A DNA stretch of 64,000 nucleotides from NCBI RefSeq assembly GCF_965638725.1, contig NC_134982.1, positions 248,001 to 312,000 of the forward strand. The letters run 5' to 3'. Below the pieces are notes generated by a model, which had not been told where the DNA came from, did no database searches, and worked only from the letters and a program-made list of their open reading frames with translations. A program made the translations under genes and the position numbers. Origin of the DNA: Aptenodytes patagonicus. Its lineage: Eukaryota > Chordata > Aves > Sphenisciformes > Spheniscidae. Shown here in pieces: positions 12,441 to 26,126 of this stretch (within the stretch, counting starts at the first letter, position 1; every line of letters starts with the position of its first letter).

Positions 12441-15400
12441 AAAACTAACTTTGAGTATACTTTTAGATTTAAATCCTACTATGACATTTGCCTTTTTCCA
12501 CAGACGTTTCAATAATATGCAGACGTGTGCAGGGGAATCACTTGTAGAGATCAAAAGAAATCAGTTACAGAAAGCACAGATACTTTTTCATTCTCTTTCA
12601 TAACCATGCACAGGTATGATTTGTATTGTTGTGACAGAGCTGTTTTTAACATACTTTCATTGTTCAGTAATTATCAGGCCAAAGCCAGTATTCAATGTGA
12701 AAAGATACTTAACCAAATAAGTGTTATTGTTAGAAAGTGCCCATTTAGGAAGCATCCTGTCTGTCCTCCTGCCTTTATAACAGCACTAAAGGACTGGAAA
12801 ACATTCTTATTATATAGCTCAATGTTCTGTCTCCAGTATCAATTAACATAGGCCACCAGAGAACCACAGTATGACTAACTGCAACAGTGCTCTCCAAACT
12901 CCTCATATTACCTCAGGTAAGCAAGAAGCTACATGCCCCATGGCAGAAGGTCTGTTGTAAGCCACTTGCCAATGGAGGTGCATCCTACAACTTCAATAGC
13001 TCACTTCCTCCTCCTCTTAGGTCATTATCTTGAGCTATGGAGAGAAACTACTTGCTGACTGTTGAATTCAGCTGTAACAATGCTAAGAAAAACTAATCAA
13101 AATACATATATGTTTAAATACATATTTTTATGTATATCATTATCAACACAGGCAGCACTCTAACTGTTCCTGAGAAAGATGCAGTTTATTAAAATGGCGT
13201 AATCCCTTTGCTTGATAAAAATCTAAGACTTACGTATTCATCAACACTGGCTACCTGGAAGTCATTATGGACTCTAAGAAAGGCAACTGAGGAAAATTTC
13301 TCAAGGATACTGGAATACACAGACATTTCATATAATACCTTCAAACTATATGTAATAGTTTTGAAAATTGTTTACACGGTCCACTTAATGGTTTTGTTGC
13401 TTTGCCTAACTTATTAACTCCTTTTCATTACACCAAGTCCTTCTGCAGAACTCAGCATGTGATTCTCTAGAAAATATGAGTATACCATTGCAACTGATGA
13501 ATTTACTCTCTTAATTAACTCATAATTCCTTTACTTAATGGACAATATATAGTAGCCTATCATGGTAAATGCTCATTATCAAGACTTCACTACTGTCGTA
13601 AAGCATAGGGTTATGATCCATACTTATCAGACGTAAGATTGTTTCATAATGCTGGCAATCCTGGTTTTACTATTTGTTTAATTATAAAATTTTAAAATCC
13701 ACTTATTCAAAAGCAAGTTTCTAGCCCTCGTGCATTTAAAACTAGTAATTGGGATAAAATGAACATAAAGATTTAAGAAGAGACTAGACAAGTAACCAGC
13801 ACAGCTCAACTCTCTCGCAGTATATTCAGAAGCTAACCCATCATGTTCAGCACATGTAGCAGTAGACACCTTCCTATACCAAAGCAAGATGATTATCAAA
13901 CTTATGCACAGTTCTGCAGGCCTGGATTTTAGTCTACCCTCTGCCTGAAGGATTTCAAGATCCCGTGAAAGGGCCACAATTACAAAGGCAGTTATCTAAT
14001 AAATACAAAAATACATACACACATAATATCAAAATTACAAAGAAAGTTCTTATAAGAATTAAATGGAAAAGATTCCAGAGACCAAACCATATCAAATCCA
14101 TGTAAAACCACACAAACCAACCCTTAATTGACACAGTTTTTCATGATTCGAGATACTAATTATTTGCACTCTGTACATCTGTCCACAGGTGTCTTTTTAC
14201 AGTTATTATATACACTCAAAAAGAACTAGAAAGTCTTCCTAGTCTAAAACTTCCTCTAATTACATATACTGGAGTTTAATTAACATTTACCAATAGCAAT
14301 GAATTAAGTAAGGGCCCACTTACACAGTATTTTATGCAAGTACGTTTAAGAGCAAAACTGCGTAGCAGAGGAGATACATTTGTCCTTTACTGAGAAACTT
14401 GGTTAGGCTAATTCCAAAACAGGAAAATACCTCAGAAGAATTCAGAGGTTTGCAGAGCTAAGATCATAAATTTATCCATAGAGAGCACACTGCATATAGT
14501 TGCAACTGTCTGTCAAGTGTATGCAGAAGGAACAACTCCCATGGTCTACCAGAGCATGAGTATGGAATGCTTTCTTCTATGTGGGGGACCCAGAATTACT
14601 ACTGCCCTTATGAAGAATCTCTCTCATTCTTCAAACTTTTAAAGCAATCTAAGTTAAACAAAAAGGGACAAAAGACATGGCCAGTCTTGATAAACAAGTA
14701 AGCAAAGTTGTAACCTGGACATTTTATTCATCTCTTCCTCACTATTCTAGTATACCATTTTAAGATTCAGTATATAAACTACGTTTCTACCACAACTGCC
14801 AGGACTCTGAAGCCGCATTCCTCCCTTTTTTCCCCTCTGAAAATCTTTCAGTAACTCCTTCCCTTAAGGATAAAACTCCGCCTTTTATCCAAGATCAAAA
14901 TCAACTGACACCTTGGCTGCCAGACAAGCTGTTAGTCTATTCCTTCTCTGGGCCAACATGATGCCTCTAAATACTTCAGAACAGGAAATGAGGCAAGTTC
15001 CTGGTTCCCTAGGAAATCGTGATTTTCCAGGAACTGGAATTTCTTTGAGAACTGCTTTTAAAGTGCTGAGAGCAAAGCTCAGTGTCTCCAAAGAGACACA
15101 CAAAAGTGTAAAAACCTAGCATCAGAGGGCTGACATTAAGACGATCTTCAGAACTGAACTGAGAAACAGTCCACAAGGACTGTAATCAAGGATACATTCC
15201 TCAGACTAAACAAACAAAACCGTATTTAAAGAAACAACCTGCAAGACTCCCACCTCCTCAAAAATCTGTCTGAAATAGAGGTTTTTTTCATTTTTAGTTT
15301 CTAAATAATAGAAACAAAATTCACCTCAACAGAGGAATGTTAACTTGAAGCATATAGTACGAAGAACAATGGATAGATGATACAATAAATTAAACACCCC

Positions 15401-17617
15401 TAATTTTGTGGGTACTCACATAAAGAGTTAGTTTTTAGATTTACTGACTCTGTCCAAAGTGCTATTTAATTTTCAGATGACAGTCTCCCTTTGTAACATT
15501 CCTTTTCCTTCCCGTGGACTAGTTCCATTTCCTGCCCCTCGACCTGGTTGTCTGCTGATGTTTACCAGGAGAATGCCAGGAAAAGCCTATCACTTTTGTT
15601 GTAAGATTTGCAACCTTTAAGGTGCTTGAATTACTTGAAAAAAGTTATTAAAGAAAATCAGTTTCTTTAAAAATTCAAGCATTACTTTGCTTACTGATTA
15701 TTCAATGATAAAAGTAAGTAAAAAGGAAGAAAATTCTGGATATGGCCAATAGGAATTACACAGCTAGAGAGCCACGGAGCAGTGAGGTGCAATGCTTCTG
15801 GGTTCTGTTTTTTTGATGGTGGGTGATAGGACTTCTGGGAAGATATCAATTAGTCTTAAAGACTTAAGATCGCAGACTCTGAATATACTTACTTCATGAT
15901 TTCCATTAATCTCTTTGGTGCCAACATCCACCCCTATGTGTGCATCAATATCTTAATGAAACATAAGGTGCGAATTAAGTTCTGGAGGATAAACCAAGAC
16001 TGTTTTGTTCATGCTTTGTTCCAAGCATGTGTGCATGACTTTCTACATTTTTCTTTCTTTGGAAATGTAACTCCTGAAATAAGTGCTTCCTATGAACAGC
16101 ATGAAGAAAATGGCACAGGTTTTAGCCAAAGGAAGATACCCCTTGACTGTTCCACTATCTTACTTTTCCCAGTTAGCCTTTTTACTCCAGTTCATCTGAT
16201 AACACATTCCAGTGAAGCACTCACTTGGCTAATTATGTCAAAACAAGAACCAGTCCATGAGAACTCTCTACTGACAGTGGAAGAAGCAAGCAGGACAAGA
16301 ATTTGATGCTACACCCATGAGAAATAGTTAAATTCTTGTAAACCTTTTGGGGCCTTCATATCCTGGCTGTTAAGATGGAAAGCCTAAGGATGTATTCAAA
16401 GATTTTAAAAGGCTGATCTCCAGAAAAAGGGGAAAATATCTACAAGATGTAGTGCATCCAGGAGCTTCTGCCCTATTATCAGGGATTCCAGGGACCATTT
16501 TGAAATACTGCTTTCTTACAGCAACTATTTGTGTAGATGTGAGGAAGGCTCAAATATGCAATGACATATTTGAGTAAATAGGTGCTTCTGAGGGATTAAT
16601 AAAGGCAGTTTTGTTTTACTACATGGAATTTTTGTCACTCCTCCTCAAGCCCTGTATCTATACCTGTTCCAGGTGGAGGGACTCTAGCCATATGAGGAAA
16701 ACCAGACAAACCTACCCTTTCATGTACTCTGCCAAGGTGGGGGGGGAGCAGACAAACACACAGAAGAAAACATTTTTTTCTCACTTTCTAAATATGATTT
16801 ATCTTTTAGCTTGGGCTTTAGGACAGCTGCAGACGGGGCACATATTCTCCACAAGACCAAGCTGCCTATAAATTGCTGCTGAAATTAAAAAGTACTTTTT
16901 GGTGCAAAGCTAAGCAATTGCAAAACTCAAACCAGACTCGTTTGGGGGAAGTTCAACAGCCTAATGAAGACAAGAATCATCAGGCAGCTCCCAGACAGGT
17001 CATATCTCCAAACTGCTCAAAACTCTGATTTTTGTCTGTCAGGTACAAGAACAACTTCAAGCTTTCCAGGCCTAGCAATGACAAATAATCCTCCTCCCTT
17101 TCCAATACTTTTCCAATTAATATTCTCTATGCATGAAGGCTTCTAACTATCGTTTCTGGATCACAAGCATGGTCTCACATGCTCAATTTTTATTCTTTTA
17201 TTTCACCATTAACCTTTGAAGAACTGACCAACTCTTCCTCCTTGACACTCACCTTCCTGCTAATCCAAATCTTCATTGGTCAACCACAAGTCTGGTGACT
17301 CTATGCAATTGCTTTAACTGTCTGTACTAGCCCTGTCTTTTCTACCGTATTAAATTTAAATTCCTACCCTTGGCCTTCAAATCCCACATAATTGTCTATA
17401 CTTACAATATGTAACTCCATGCTTTTGTTCAAACAACTATTCAACTTAAGCTTCCCTCAGCAGCAAGTCTGTTTATTATTTAAGGAAACAGGAAAAAACC
17501 CAACTTTAATTTTCATCTACCTATGGAATTCATGTTCTTGTGACTACATTCTTTTACGTGCCCTAAACTCTTCCTACAGTTTTTACCTCCATTTGTACTA
17601 TGTACAGTTGTGGACTG

Positions 17618-17730
17618 TTCACTCTTTAGGGCAGAGACCTTTTCTTTTGTATGTTCTTCAGAGAAAATCAGTGTTCTTTTCAGTACTGTGAAAACAAGAG
17701 ACACCACTTTTCAGTGTCTAGCACATGGTA
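17618..17730 (+). repeat. Possible ancient amniote repeat tail
   Basis: Contains ACTCTTTAGGGCAGAGACC followed about 70 nt later by TGTCTAGCACATGG. This resembles a repeat tail seen widely in turtles, crocodiles and birds (roughly CTCTTTGGGGCAGGGACTGTC, then GCCTAGCACAATGGGG), but with a longer spacer. Identification is by pattern memory only. Confidence 0.35.
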
Positions 17731-18911
17731 ATGTCTTGATTCTGGAAGCATACTTCTGGTATAACCATATATAATAACTATTCTGTTATAGTTAGACTGG
17801 TATAAATTCTCAGTTAGACACACCATTCCAGAACAAAATTCTGATAATCTGGTATAATTACTCCACTTCTAAACATGAGTAATGATGCCTAAATAACATC
17901 ATGCTCATTCTGGAACAAAATGCCTACACAGGGAGTAATACGAGCCTAACCACCATAAAAGCTTTTTTTTTTTTTTCTTTTTAATTTCTGTGTTATGCCA
18001 AGAAATTTCATCTGGTAGAGAAGACTTAAGTGATTCAATCAGAATTACAGAATTACAGTAATATATATCCTAACATTAGGCAAACATGCCAGCCTAATAC
18101 ACAGATTGTGAGCAGTTCATTAGTTATTAAACATATATTAGCAATTATGACTGACTAACACTTCCGATTATTTACTTTGAAAGCTAAGTATCTGAAAGAA
18201 AGACAAAAGCAATATGCTAATTCAACCACCAAACCTTCTTCAGGAAATGAGAACCACATCTCAAATCACAACTTGGTGTGGTTTTAAATACTCAGCAGGC
18301 AAGTAGGATATGCAAGAGGCCACTTTAACCACAATCAGCAATGCCTATCATATTCACATAAAATACAGGTTGCTTTTCGCTTATCAAAGGTCCCATGACT
18401 TGTTACTGTTGCAAAACTCAGACAGATTCCTGCTTCCAGAAATATATCTTCCATAACAGGCAGCACTTTGATTTCTTAGGATAAAGGTCTCATTTACCAT
18501 CCATAGTATCAGTAAGGTCATGCCAGTCCTTATATAAACATCTTTATGAAGTATGGGGTGTTTTACAGTTAAAATTTATACCAAGCAATCTCATATTTCA
18601 ACATTATACACCGTTATCTATCTGCATTCAAAAAAAAAAAAAAAGGATAATCCAATTTGTCTCCATGCGCGAGCCTCAATGAGTAAGAGAAATCTGTATT
18701 TGCACTTCTGGTTTTCTAAGAGAACATTCTACCAATTTTCTTCCTCCTTCCGCCCCCTCAAAAAAGCTTTGGAGGGTAAGTATTAGCCCAGTATTTCAAG
18801 TATTAAAATTTTAAGGTTTTTTTTACTCAATGCAGTAACCTTGCTGTTGATGGTTTCAGAAGAATTTCAACATTTATTCTTTACTAACCCAAAAAAGTTT
18901 TCAACAGGCAT

Positions 18912-19105
18912 TTCACAGAATCTCAGGATAGCTGAGGTTGAAAGGGACCTCTGGAACTCCAACTTCTCTGCTCAAAGCAGGGACAGCTATAGCAGGACCC
19001 TCAGGACGTTGCCCAGTCAGGTTTTGAGTATTTCCAAAGATGGAGACCCCAAAACCTCTCAAGGCAACAGGTTCCAGCGTTTCATCACCCTCACAGTAAA
19101 AAGTA
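18912..19105 (-). mobile_element. CR1 3'-end relic
   Basis: The plus strand starts TCACAGAATCTCAGGATAGC and goes through GTTGAAAGGGACCTCTGGA, a degenerate TGCTCAAAGCAGGGACAGCT block, TTGAGTATTTCCAAAGATGG and CATCACCCTCACAGTAAA. These are the reverse complement of the 3' UTR end and last codons of an older CR1 subfamily than the copies at 33-52 kb. Deletions and substitutions are frequent. It is truncated to about 190 nt and non-functional. Confidence 0.8.
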
Positions 19106-22100
19106 TTTAAAACATTAATTAGCATTCAGACCTACTCACATTCACTTGCCTTACCACCCACTTATAACGATATCTAAATGCATTTTCAGAGTGCACCATC
19201 AAATGGAAGCAAGCTATGGAAGCTTATCAAATCACTGCCCATATGCTGCTGATCCAGAGCACAATCCCAGCTCACACCATGGTCAGGCAGAACATTTTGG
19301 AATTGGGACAGGGTAAGAAGCTACACAAAGCTCAGCTAGTGGTTGTGATTTACAATGCTGTCTCTGCGGCCTGTTTCCACAGCAGACGGTACCGGTTCAC
19401 ATTTGACTTTAATCTATTTTCACGTGAGCTGTACAATTAAGATGCTATAAACAAATCTGGATGCCGTAAGGAGGAAAAAAAACTTGAATGCCAGCCTTTC
19501 CCAACTATTAATCCAAAATATTGTTCAGTATTACACACAAAAGACAATATTGTTTTAGAATAACTGCTAAACTATTTACAAAACAATAAAAAATTAACTA
19601 ACCCATTCCTCCATTCCACTTTTATTCATCTAGTTCTAGAATACCGCAGAAGCCTGTTAATTCACACACTGGCTGCAAAAGTTGTTTTAAACTAGCAAAT
19701 GCTGAAAACAAACAAGCAATAAAACCACCAAAGTCAATGCATTACCAATGTATTCTGCTGATTTGAATAAAAGTGCAGTTTGGTTGTCATTGTTTACAAT
19801 ATTTTTAACTTTTCAATTCAGGAGTGTCTTCCATACAAATTTTGGAAGTTCAAAATCACATACACCAAGAATGAAAGCAATGGTAGCAAACTACATTTGG
19901 GATAGCAGAAAATGGAAATTATGGAAAAAATCACAAAGATATTGAATGGCACTTGCATGATGTTCATGGTGTATTGCTATAACCTGGCATAGAGACAGAC
20001 CTACAGTGCATGTGCATGCACATTGTCTTTTCCTGGTAAACAAAATAATTTGGGAGTCCCCAGAGGCCAGGAGGATGATACTTATCTCCACGCACAGAAT
20101 GCAGATGCAGTTGCAGCCAGACTAAAACTTGAGAATTTATCTTGCCTTGTTTGCTGTTAATTCATACAGGCAAAACTTTTTCCAATCGGTTTGCCCATGG
20201 ATTCAGGTTTAGAGCCTTAGGAATACAAGATCTCTGCAGAGTAGTCTCTTATTCAGTCTTTAATGTGAGGTATGGCAAAGTGCTATTTGTGCTTTTCACT
20301 TAGCTGAGTTTTGCAATTATGGATTACCAAGCCACGTCAAACCCACAAGTGATATATCCCCAAAAGGAGCCCGAGTTGTTTTACAACTGTAAGCATGTTA
20401 CCACTGTTTTCAAAACATATCCAACCCTATAACTGATTATAAAAGAGTGGGGAATTGTCTTTGTCCTCTTTTCTACTATATCCTGCATCTGATTATGGAT
20501 CCTTCTTACCTGACCTGTTAAAAGATGAGCCCTTTTCCCCTGCAATAGGTATCATTAAGTAAAGACAGTTCTTGAGAATTTTTGTTTGTTTTCTTAAGCA
20601 AATTTCCACGGGGGTTTTTTGACAGCCAGAATAGAATTACTTGTAGTTTACGACTCCTTAGAAGCCTCATCTTGTAGTCTACCTCCTCCATTTTTTAACT
20701 TTCTTATTTTTTTGTAAAATGGGTATCTCAAGTTCTCTTTGGGTAAGAGAAAACAGGAAGGGAAATAGAAGGGGCATCTTCTGAAGTCCGTCCATTTCCT
20801 CTTCTCACACCAGCACTGAACTACCTCTAGCACAGTTTAAAGAGAACCACATGCAACTGGTTCAACATTCACTATTATCAGCCTTTGGCTGGCAAGAAGA
20901 ACAGGGATATTTCAACACACAAAAAGGTTTGGGGCCTAGCAACTTCCCGAATTTCTCCTAAAATGGAGATGAATTCATGAAAAGCAGGTAAATCCCCATA
21001 CCATTCTTTTTGCACTCTACTTAAAAATGAATTATAAAAAATGGTTTAGTTTTGCACTTCTATATGTAAAATGGGCTGGGACAGTAACACGTGACTAATT
21101 CAGATGTGCAACAATAACGAATACAATTTTGAGATTCCCAATTTAACGCAAATTCGAATCACATTCTAAATGGCACTTGCTTCCTGCCTATTTCCTTTAA
21201 TGTACTTTTTTTTAAGTGGATGGCAATTCTTGCTCAAAAACAGCGTGAAGCAGCTGCAGACAATCTCAGTGAGAGCACTCCAAGTCAGGCAGGGCCCGCC
21301 TGTGCAACACTAGCAACAAACAGGCCCTAAAACATTAGGGTCAAGTTTTATTTTTTTTTAAACATACATTCCCAGCAATCTGTATGCATATTTATGTTTT
21401 AACACACGTTCATACTTCTAAGAAAACCAAAGTTAGTTAATTCATTCAAAAGAGGCTTGGAACTTGATAAATCATTACCCTTATTCTCGAGATCAAATAC
21501 CTGAGACAAGCCTCAATGCAAAATGAGATCATGATTGCTGATACAGAGGACCAACCCTCCAGCATTAAGCAGCATTTTCTGCTGGAAAGCTGGCCTACGT
21601 GCAAAATCAAAATCTCCTGGTGAAGAGCATTTACAAATATTATTAGACTAAAAAAATAAAACTCACCAAGAACACTGCAGACTCCAGCATCTATTCAGGT
21701 TTCTCATCTTACAGTCTACAAAAATCCCTGCAAATTCAAAACCTCCTTTGCTAAAAATAAAAATTCATAGTACAGATCATGTTCAAAAATCCAAACAAAA
21801 CAGATACATTGAATTTTGTGACAATTCAAGAACTTACAATTTTAAAACTGCTTACTATTCTGGTAGAAAGAAAAAAAATATCTAAAAGGTGCTCTCATGT
21901 AACACATGAATTTTAGCTGACACTTGGAAAAACATGCATCATCAGCAGCAATAGATACTATTCCTATCATGCAACAAGAATTCATGTTGGCAAGCATAAT
22001 TTTGCTACAGATGTCTATAGTCAAATATAGAACCTCTGCATCCAAATTATGAAAAAATATGAACAGAAATCAGCACAGTGATCTGTTTTTGTTCCACCAC

Positions 22101-24390
22101 ACAAGCTATTTACTGCCCTATCAAATCTGAGAAACAACACATTGTAGCTGCATTAAAACCCACAAAAAACATAATTTCAGGCTAAACATTAGCATGCTAT
22201 TTTCACTTTTCTACAATTAATATCTAAATACCTTACATAATCTACTGCAGTCAGAAATAAAAAGGTTCGCTTGTATTGTCACTCTTTGATGCAGGCACCC
22301 TGCCTATCACCAGCCACCATACAACTTACCCAATATCCACAACCTCTCAAGGCTTTTAAGACTGTCTACTTTATTCTGCTGAGCACAGAGGAAAAGACCC
22401 TCATTTCACACTAGAACAGAACATTTTCAATGTTTTGCCTCCATATTTATCTTGATTGTAGATTACCAAAGCAGCTAACACAGCCAGGACTGGTCAGATT
22501 TTTTAAAAATCATACTGGTTAAGATTCTAGAGTTGCTGATTTCCTGTTATAGGAAGTAACAGTTCTAGCAAAAGAATCCCCAAGGCAAAATGTTTAGTGT
22601 TCCAATGTGCAAGCTCTAACAGCCTTTGTTCTTCCCTTTGCTATATTCATTACTGCTTTCTCTCTCCCCCTCTCCCTCTCTCTGAATCCTTCAGCTTTCA
22701 CTGTAAGATACAAATGCCAGCTCAAATCTAAGTACACATTTATTTTTTAGATGAGAGAAAAAAAAAATCCTATCCATTATCCATCGCTTTGAGTTAAAAG
22801 TAGTCATCCCTCAGGAGCTGATGCACTGCCCATCCGGTTTCCTATTCTTATTTCATTACTGCACAATATTATAATTCATGCCACTAATAACCCACTGGAG
22901 CTCCATCAAACCTCTAAAATACATCTTTCCACTTGGCTGCTGCAAAGTCCTCCCTGGGTTACAACAGTTTAAGAAACACCATCCATACTATTTATATGGT
23001 TTTTTTTTTCTATGTAGGCTATATTAAGTACATGTTTAACACTGAAGACCTTAATTCAGAAGTAAATATCGGGTTACTCAGATATGGCCAAACAAGCAAC
23101 CTTTGAATAATCAGAAAGCAAATTCTGAATGTGTAACACTAATACAACACAGAAGTTCACTGCCATGTGGTCCACAATTTATAATTGTCACTCAGAGGCC
23201 TATTCCATATCACTACATTGTGAAAAAAATGTATATCTGGATAGAAGATATTTCAATGAAAATACTGCATTTAGCCAAGACATCAGCAAGTCTTTACAAA
23301 TAATAGCTTTAATCCCATTAAAACTGGAGGACATTAACAGCATTTCTTTAGTAACACTTAAACAATTGTATCCTTGCTAATGTGCCAAGTGTGCAATCAG
23401 GAGCCAGATTTACTTTTCACATACATGTACCTTCATGCTATTGTTATATTCATACCCAAAACACCACATCTCACCTTGTGAACCTTGACCTTTGAAAGAT
23501 TTTTTTAGCCAATGCTCAGTTACTGCCACAGATGCATTACCTCTGCAAATATGAAAGGGTTAAAGGCAGCCCCAATCAATAGGCCTACAAGGAGAAAAAA
23601 AAAAAAAAAAAGGGAAAACGAGTATGCCTTACAGCATCTTTGCAATGCTTTTATGCACAATTCTACAACAATATTGTTTCCTTTTGGCCTTACAGAAAGG
23701 CACAGCACCCCCCCCTTAACATCTCCTAAAGCAGAAAACCACAAGACAGCACCCTGTAAATAAAAGAGCATGCAAAGCAGCATTCCTCAGTCACAAGCAT
23801 AACTACAATTACAAATCATTCAATCAATTTTATTTAGTTTAGTTTTAAAATAGACTGCATAACCAGTGTCCCACCCTTGCAAAGCAAAAATATTTTAATA
23901 AGGGTCATAAATCTCAGCTCTTGCCCATTCCTTAAGCATAAAAAGGCACGAAAAGCCAAAGTAATCTCAGTTACTACAAATATGTACATTTATATACAGA
24001 ATCCTTTATGACTATATTAGCCACATACCAGTGCTGTGTGTCTAAAGTGTGCATTCACATACTGTTTTGGGATGGTATCTTTCTGCAAGCTCCTCTGCTT
24101 TTGGCTGCCATGAAGGGAGGAAGCTATCCCACTGTAGTAGCTCAGTGACTGCATTGTGTTCAGGAGCTGATCTGCCTCAAACCAGTTCCAGCCGGTTCTG
24201 GTCACCCTACATAAAAAGCTATGGCAACCCTCGCTCAGTTGCCAACAAGTCCCTGAAAATCGCAGGGGCTCTTTTTTCTGTGGTGGTGGGGACAGCTGCA
24301 GCCCTGTCCCCCTGCTCCCCTCGTGCCCGGCCCACGCAGCCCCCTTGCTCCCCAGTGCCGCCCCACACGCTCCCTTCCTCTCCTCCCCCA

Positions 24391-24400
24391 CTTACCTCCC
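24391..24400 (-). other. Candidate splice donor of a 5' non-coding ZNF532 exon
   Basis: Minus strand reads GTGGGAG|GTAAGTGGGG, with GT at 24395-24394. GAG|GTAAGT is close to the ideal U1 match. It faces the same way as ZNF532 and lies downstream of the CpG island, as a first-exon or second-exon donor should. Use is unproven. Confidence 0.35.
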
Positions 24401-24994
24401 ACAACCTGGCTGAAAGCTGTGAGTGTGTGCGTGCCTGTCTGTAGCTAACAAAGAGACCGCAATAAAAATCCTCATAGGATCTCTCTTGCAGCACCAGGCA
24501 GGCTCGGCCACAGCACTGGGAGACAGACTGCTAACCAAGGACTGCTCCCCCCTCTCTGCTCCCCACAGCACAAGGGGTGGCTGCTGATCAACGTCACATC
24601 TGCCCCCTCATGCCCACGGCCGTGGGGTGGCCGATCAAGGTCTTCTCCCATCCTCCCTCCCCACTCCTCGCTGCATCTGGGGCTGCTGGAATGACATTTT
24701 CTCTTCTCTGCACAGCATTACTACAAAGATTACCCACACACGCACCTCCCTCCCCTCAAGAAATCCATTTCCGCAGCAGCGAGATGCCTGCAAAATAGTT
24801 CCTTTGCCCCCTCCTAGCAGCACCGAGTTGGCTGCTGAGCTGATTTTTTTTTTTGCTATTCAACTATCCTTGAGGCACTGAAAAGACGAAAGCTGCAGAC
24901 CCATGCCTGACCAGCCCCCCCGCCTTCCCACACCCACAGCTGTGGGGGAGGCCAGGACACAGCTCTGCGCAGCCTGCTCAGTTCCCACCCCACA

Positions 24995-25005
24995 AAGATG
25001 GCTGC
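24995..25005 (+). promoter_or_regulatory. YY1-type motif
   Basis: AAGATGGCTGC, an exact match to the core AAGATGGC(G/T)GC form bound by YY1, on the flank of the CpG island. YY1 sites of this type often lie just downstream of transcription starts. On the minus strand it would be within or just after a ZNF532 5' exon. Confidence 0.4.
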
Positions 25006-25240
25006 TGATTACAGCCGTTTGCTCGGTCCCACATCTCTCTCTGGGGCAATTCCTCATCAAGGTCATGATTCCCTACGGTCCCAAAGTCCCTCCAGAGGAG
25101 GGCTCTGCACCCACCTTTGCCCATGGCAGCTCTGATCCTAGCCCGCTCCCCCTTTTTTCTCTGCCACCCAGGGCCTTCCTCCTGTGTGGCTGACAGTCAC
25201 CCCAAATTGAGACATTATTCACCCGGCTCCTGTTTTGGCT

Positions 25241-25250
25241 ACTCACCCTT
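25241..25250 (-). other. Candidate splice donor of the ZNF532 first exon
   Basis: Minus strand reads GCAAGG|GTGAGTAG, with GT at 25246-25245. The donor is strong, in the right orientation, and immediately downstream of the CpG island. A first exon starting in the island and ending at 25247, joined to the acceptor at 11490, would give an intron of about 13.8 kb. The 24396 donor is an alternative, or the end of a second non-coding exon. Confidence 0.35.
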
Positions 25251-26046
25251 GCACTGGTAAAACCAGTAACTACCTCCGCCTACGCGCCAAGCCCCATCCT
25301 CTCCGGGATCTGCCGTGAGATGGCTCTTCAGTAAGGCTTTCCTCCAAGCCAGCTGCCACGCTAGGCTACACCAACCAGCCCCTCTGCTCTCCGGGCTGCA
25401 CCTGTAACTGTTAGCAGAGGTCTCGGGCACAACCCTTCAACCCCCCTTCCCTTGCGGAGAGAGCTGAGATCTGGCACTTTCTCCACATCCCTCATCCCCA
25501 CCCCATTCTGGGGAAAACGACCATGTTCTTCCGCTGCCTCAGCCCCGTATTCTCTGCACAGGCGGCTCCAGCCGGCCCTCCCTCAGCCCCTCGGCCCGGG
25601 CGGGCTGCTCCCGCCTCTGCGGGCCGCCGCGGCCCCGGGCACCTCGCTGACGGACCGCGGCCCCCTCCCCTCAGCGCGGCGCCCGCGCCCCCCCCGCCGG
25701 GCCCGCTTGCTCCCCGGCCCGGGGTCGGCCCTACCCGAGCGGGCCTTGCCGAGCCCCGGGCGCGAGGAACGGCCCCCGCTACGCGCGGGGGACGCCCGGG
25801 GAGGAGAGGCCGCGGCCCCTCCGGCGGCCGGGAGAGCGGCCGAGCGGGGGAAGAGGGGAGGCGGCAGGACGGCCACGTCCGAGCGATCCCCTCCGCCCCG
25901 AAGCCGCCGGCCCTGGCGGCCCCGGTGCTCGGCTGGCCGTGCGGCTCCGGCAGCCGCCGCCCTCGCAGCGCCCCGGCCCCGGAGCGGCCCGAGCCGAGCA
26001 GGCCCGGCAGGCCGCTCCGCCGCAGCCTGCCCGCGGCGCGGCGGGG

Positions 26047-26058
26047 CCTGCGCGCAGG
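26047..26058. promoter_or_regulatory. NRF1-like palindrome
   Basis: CCTGCGCGCAGG, a perfect 12-base palindrome followed by CGAGG, giving GCGCAGGCG. It resembles NRF1 sites common in CpG-island promoters. It is one motif match only. Confidence 0.3.
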
Positions 26059-26099
26059 CGAGGCGGGAGCCGGGCCGGGAGGAAGGCGACCCCCACTGC

Positions 26100-26126
26100 A
26101 TGCAAACTCCGCACCCCCATGCAAAC
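26100..26126 (+). promoter_or_regulatory. Paired octamer-like motifs
   Basis: Two copies of ATGCAAAC (26100-26107 and 26119-26126), spaced 19 nt apart, in an AT-poor island. Each is one base from the POU/octamer consensus ATGCAAAT. The second lies next to a GCAG|GTGTGT donor-like sequence on the minus strand. Confidence 0.3.

Larger units (their letters stand above)
11490..25246 (-). other. ZNF532: Probable ZNF532 first intron
   Basis: Inferred intron between the acceptor at 11490 and a 5' exon in or near the CpG island; the upper boundary is a candidate donor, not proven. The stretch is AT-rich and has no recognisable coding exon. It holds an ancient CR1 fragment (about 12050-12440), a CR1 relic (18912-19105), a possible old repeat tail (17618-17730), mononucleotide runs T14 at 17963-17976, A15 at 18630-18644 and A17 at 23595-23611, and a pyrimidine-rich CT tract at 22656-22683. 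Further untranslated exons could be hidden here and I cannot exclude them. Confidence 0.55.
24280..25559. other. GC-rich shoulder of the ZNF532 CpG island
   Basis: A C-rich, moderately CpG-containing stretch that leads into the island proper. It contains three copies of TGGCTGCTGA on the plus strand (24578, 24829, 24999) and two longer blocks that look like a diverged duplication about 420 nt apart (24578-24655 and 24999-25078). Each block has TGGCTGCTGAT, then CACATCT, then ATCAAGGTC. It also holds two minus-strand donor candidates. No protein-like frame is credible here. Confidence 0.5.

Noticed and set aside
15896..16306. 136-codon open frame on the plus strand in the ZNF532 intron
   Set aside because: AT-rich composition, no domain, antisense to the gene and without splice or promoter signals that I can defend.
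18776..18784. Strong donor-like GGGTAAGTATT on the plus strand
   Set aside because: It is on the strand opposite to ZNF532 and no plus-strand exon is recognisable before it.
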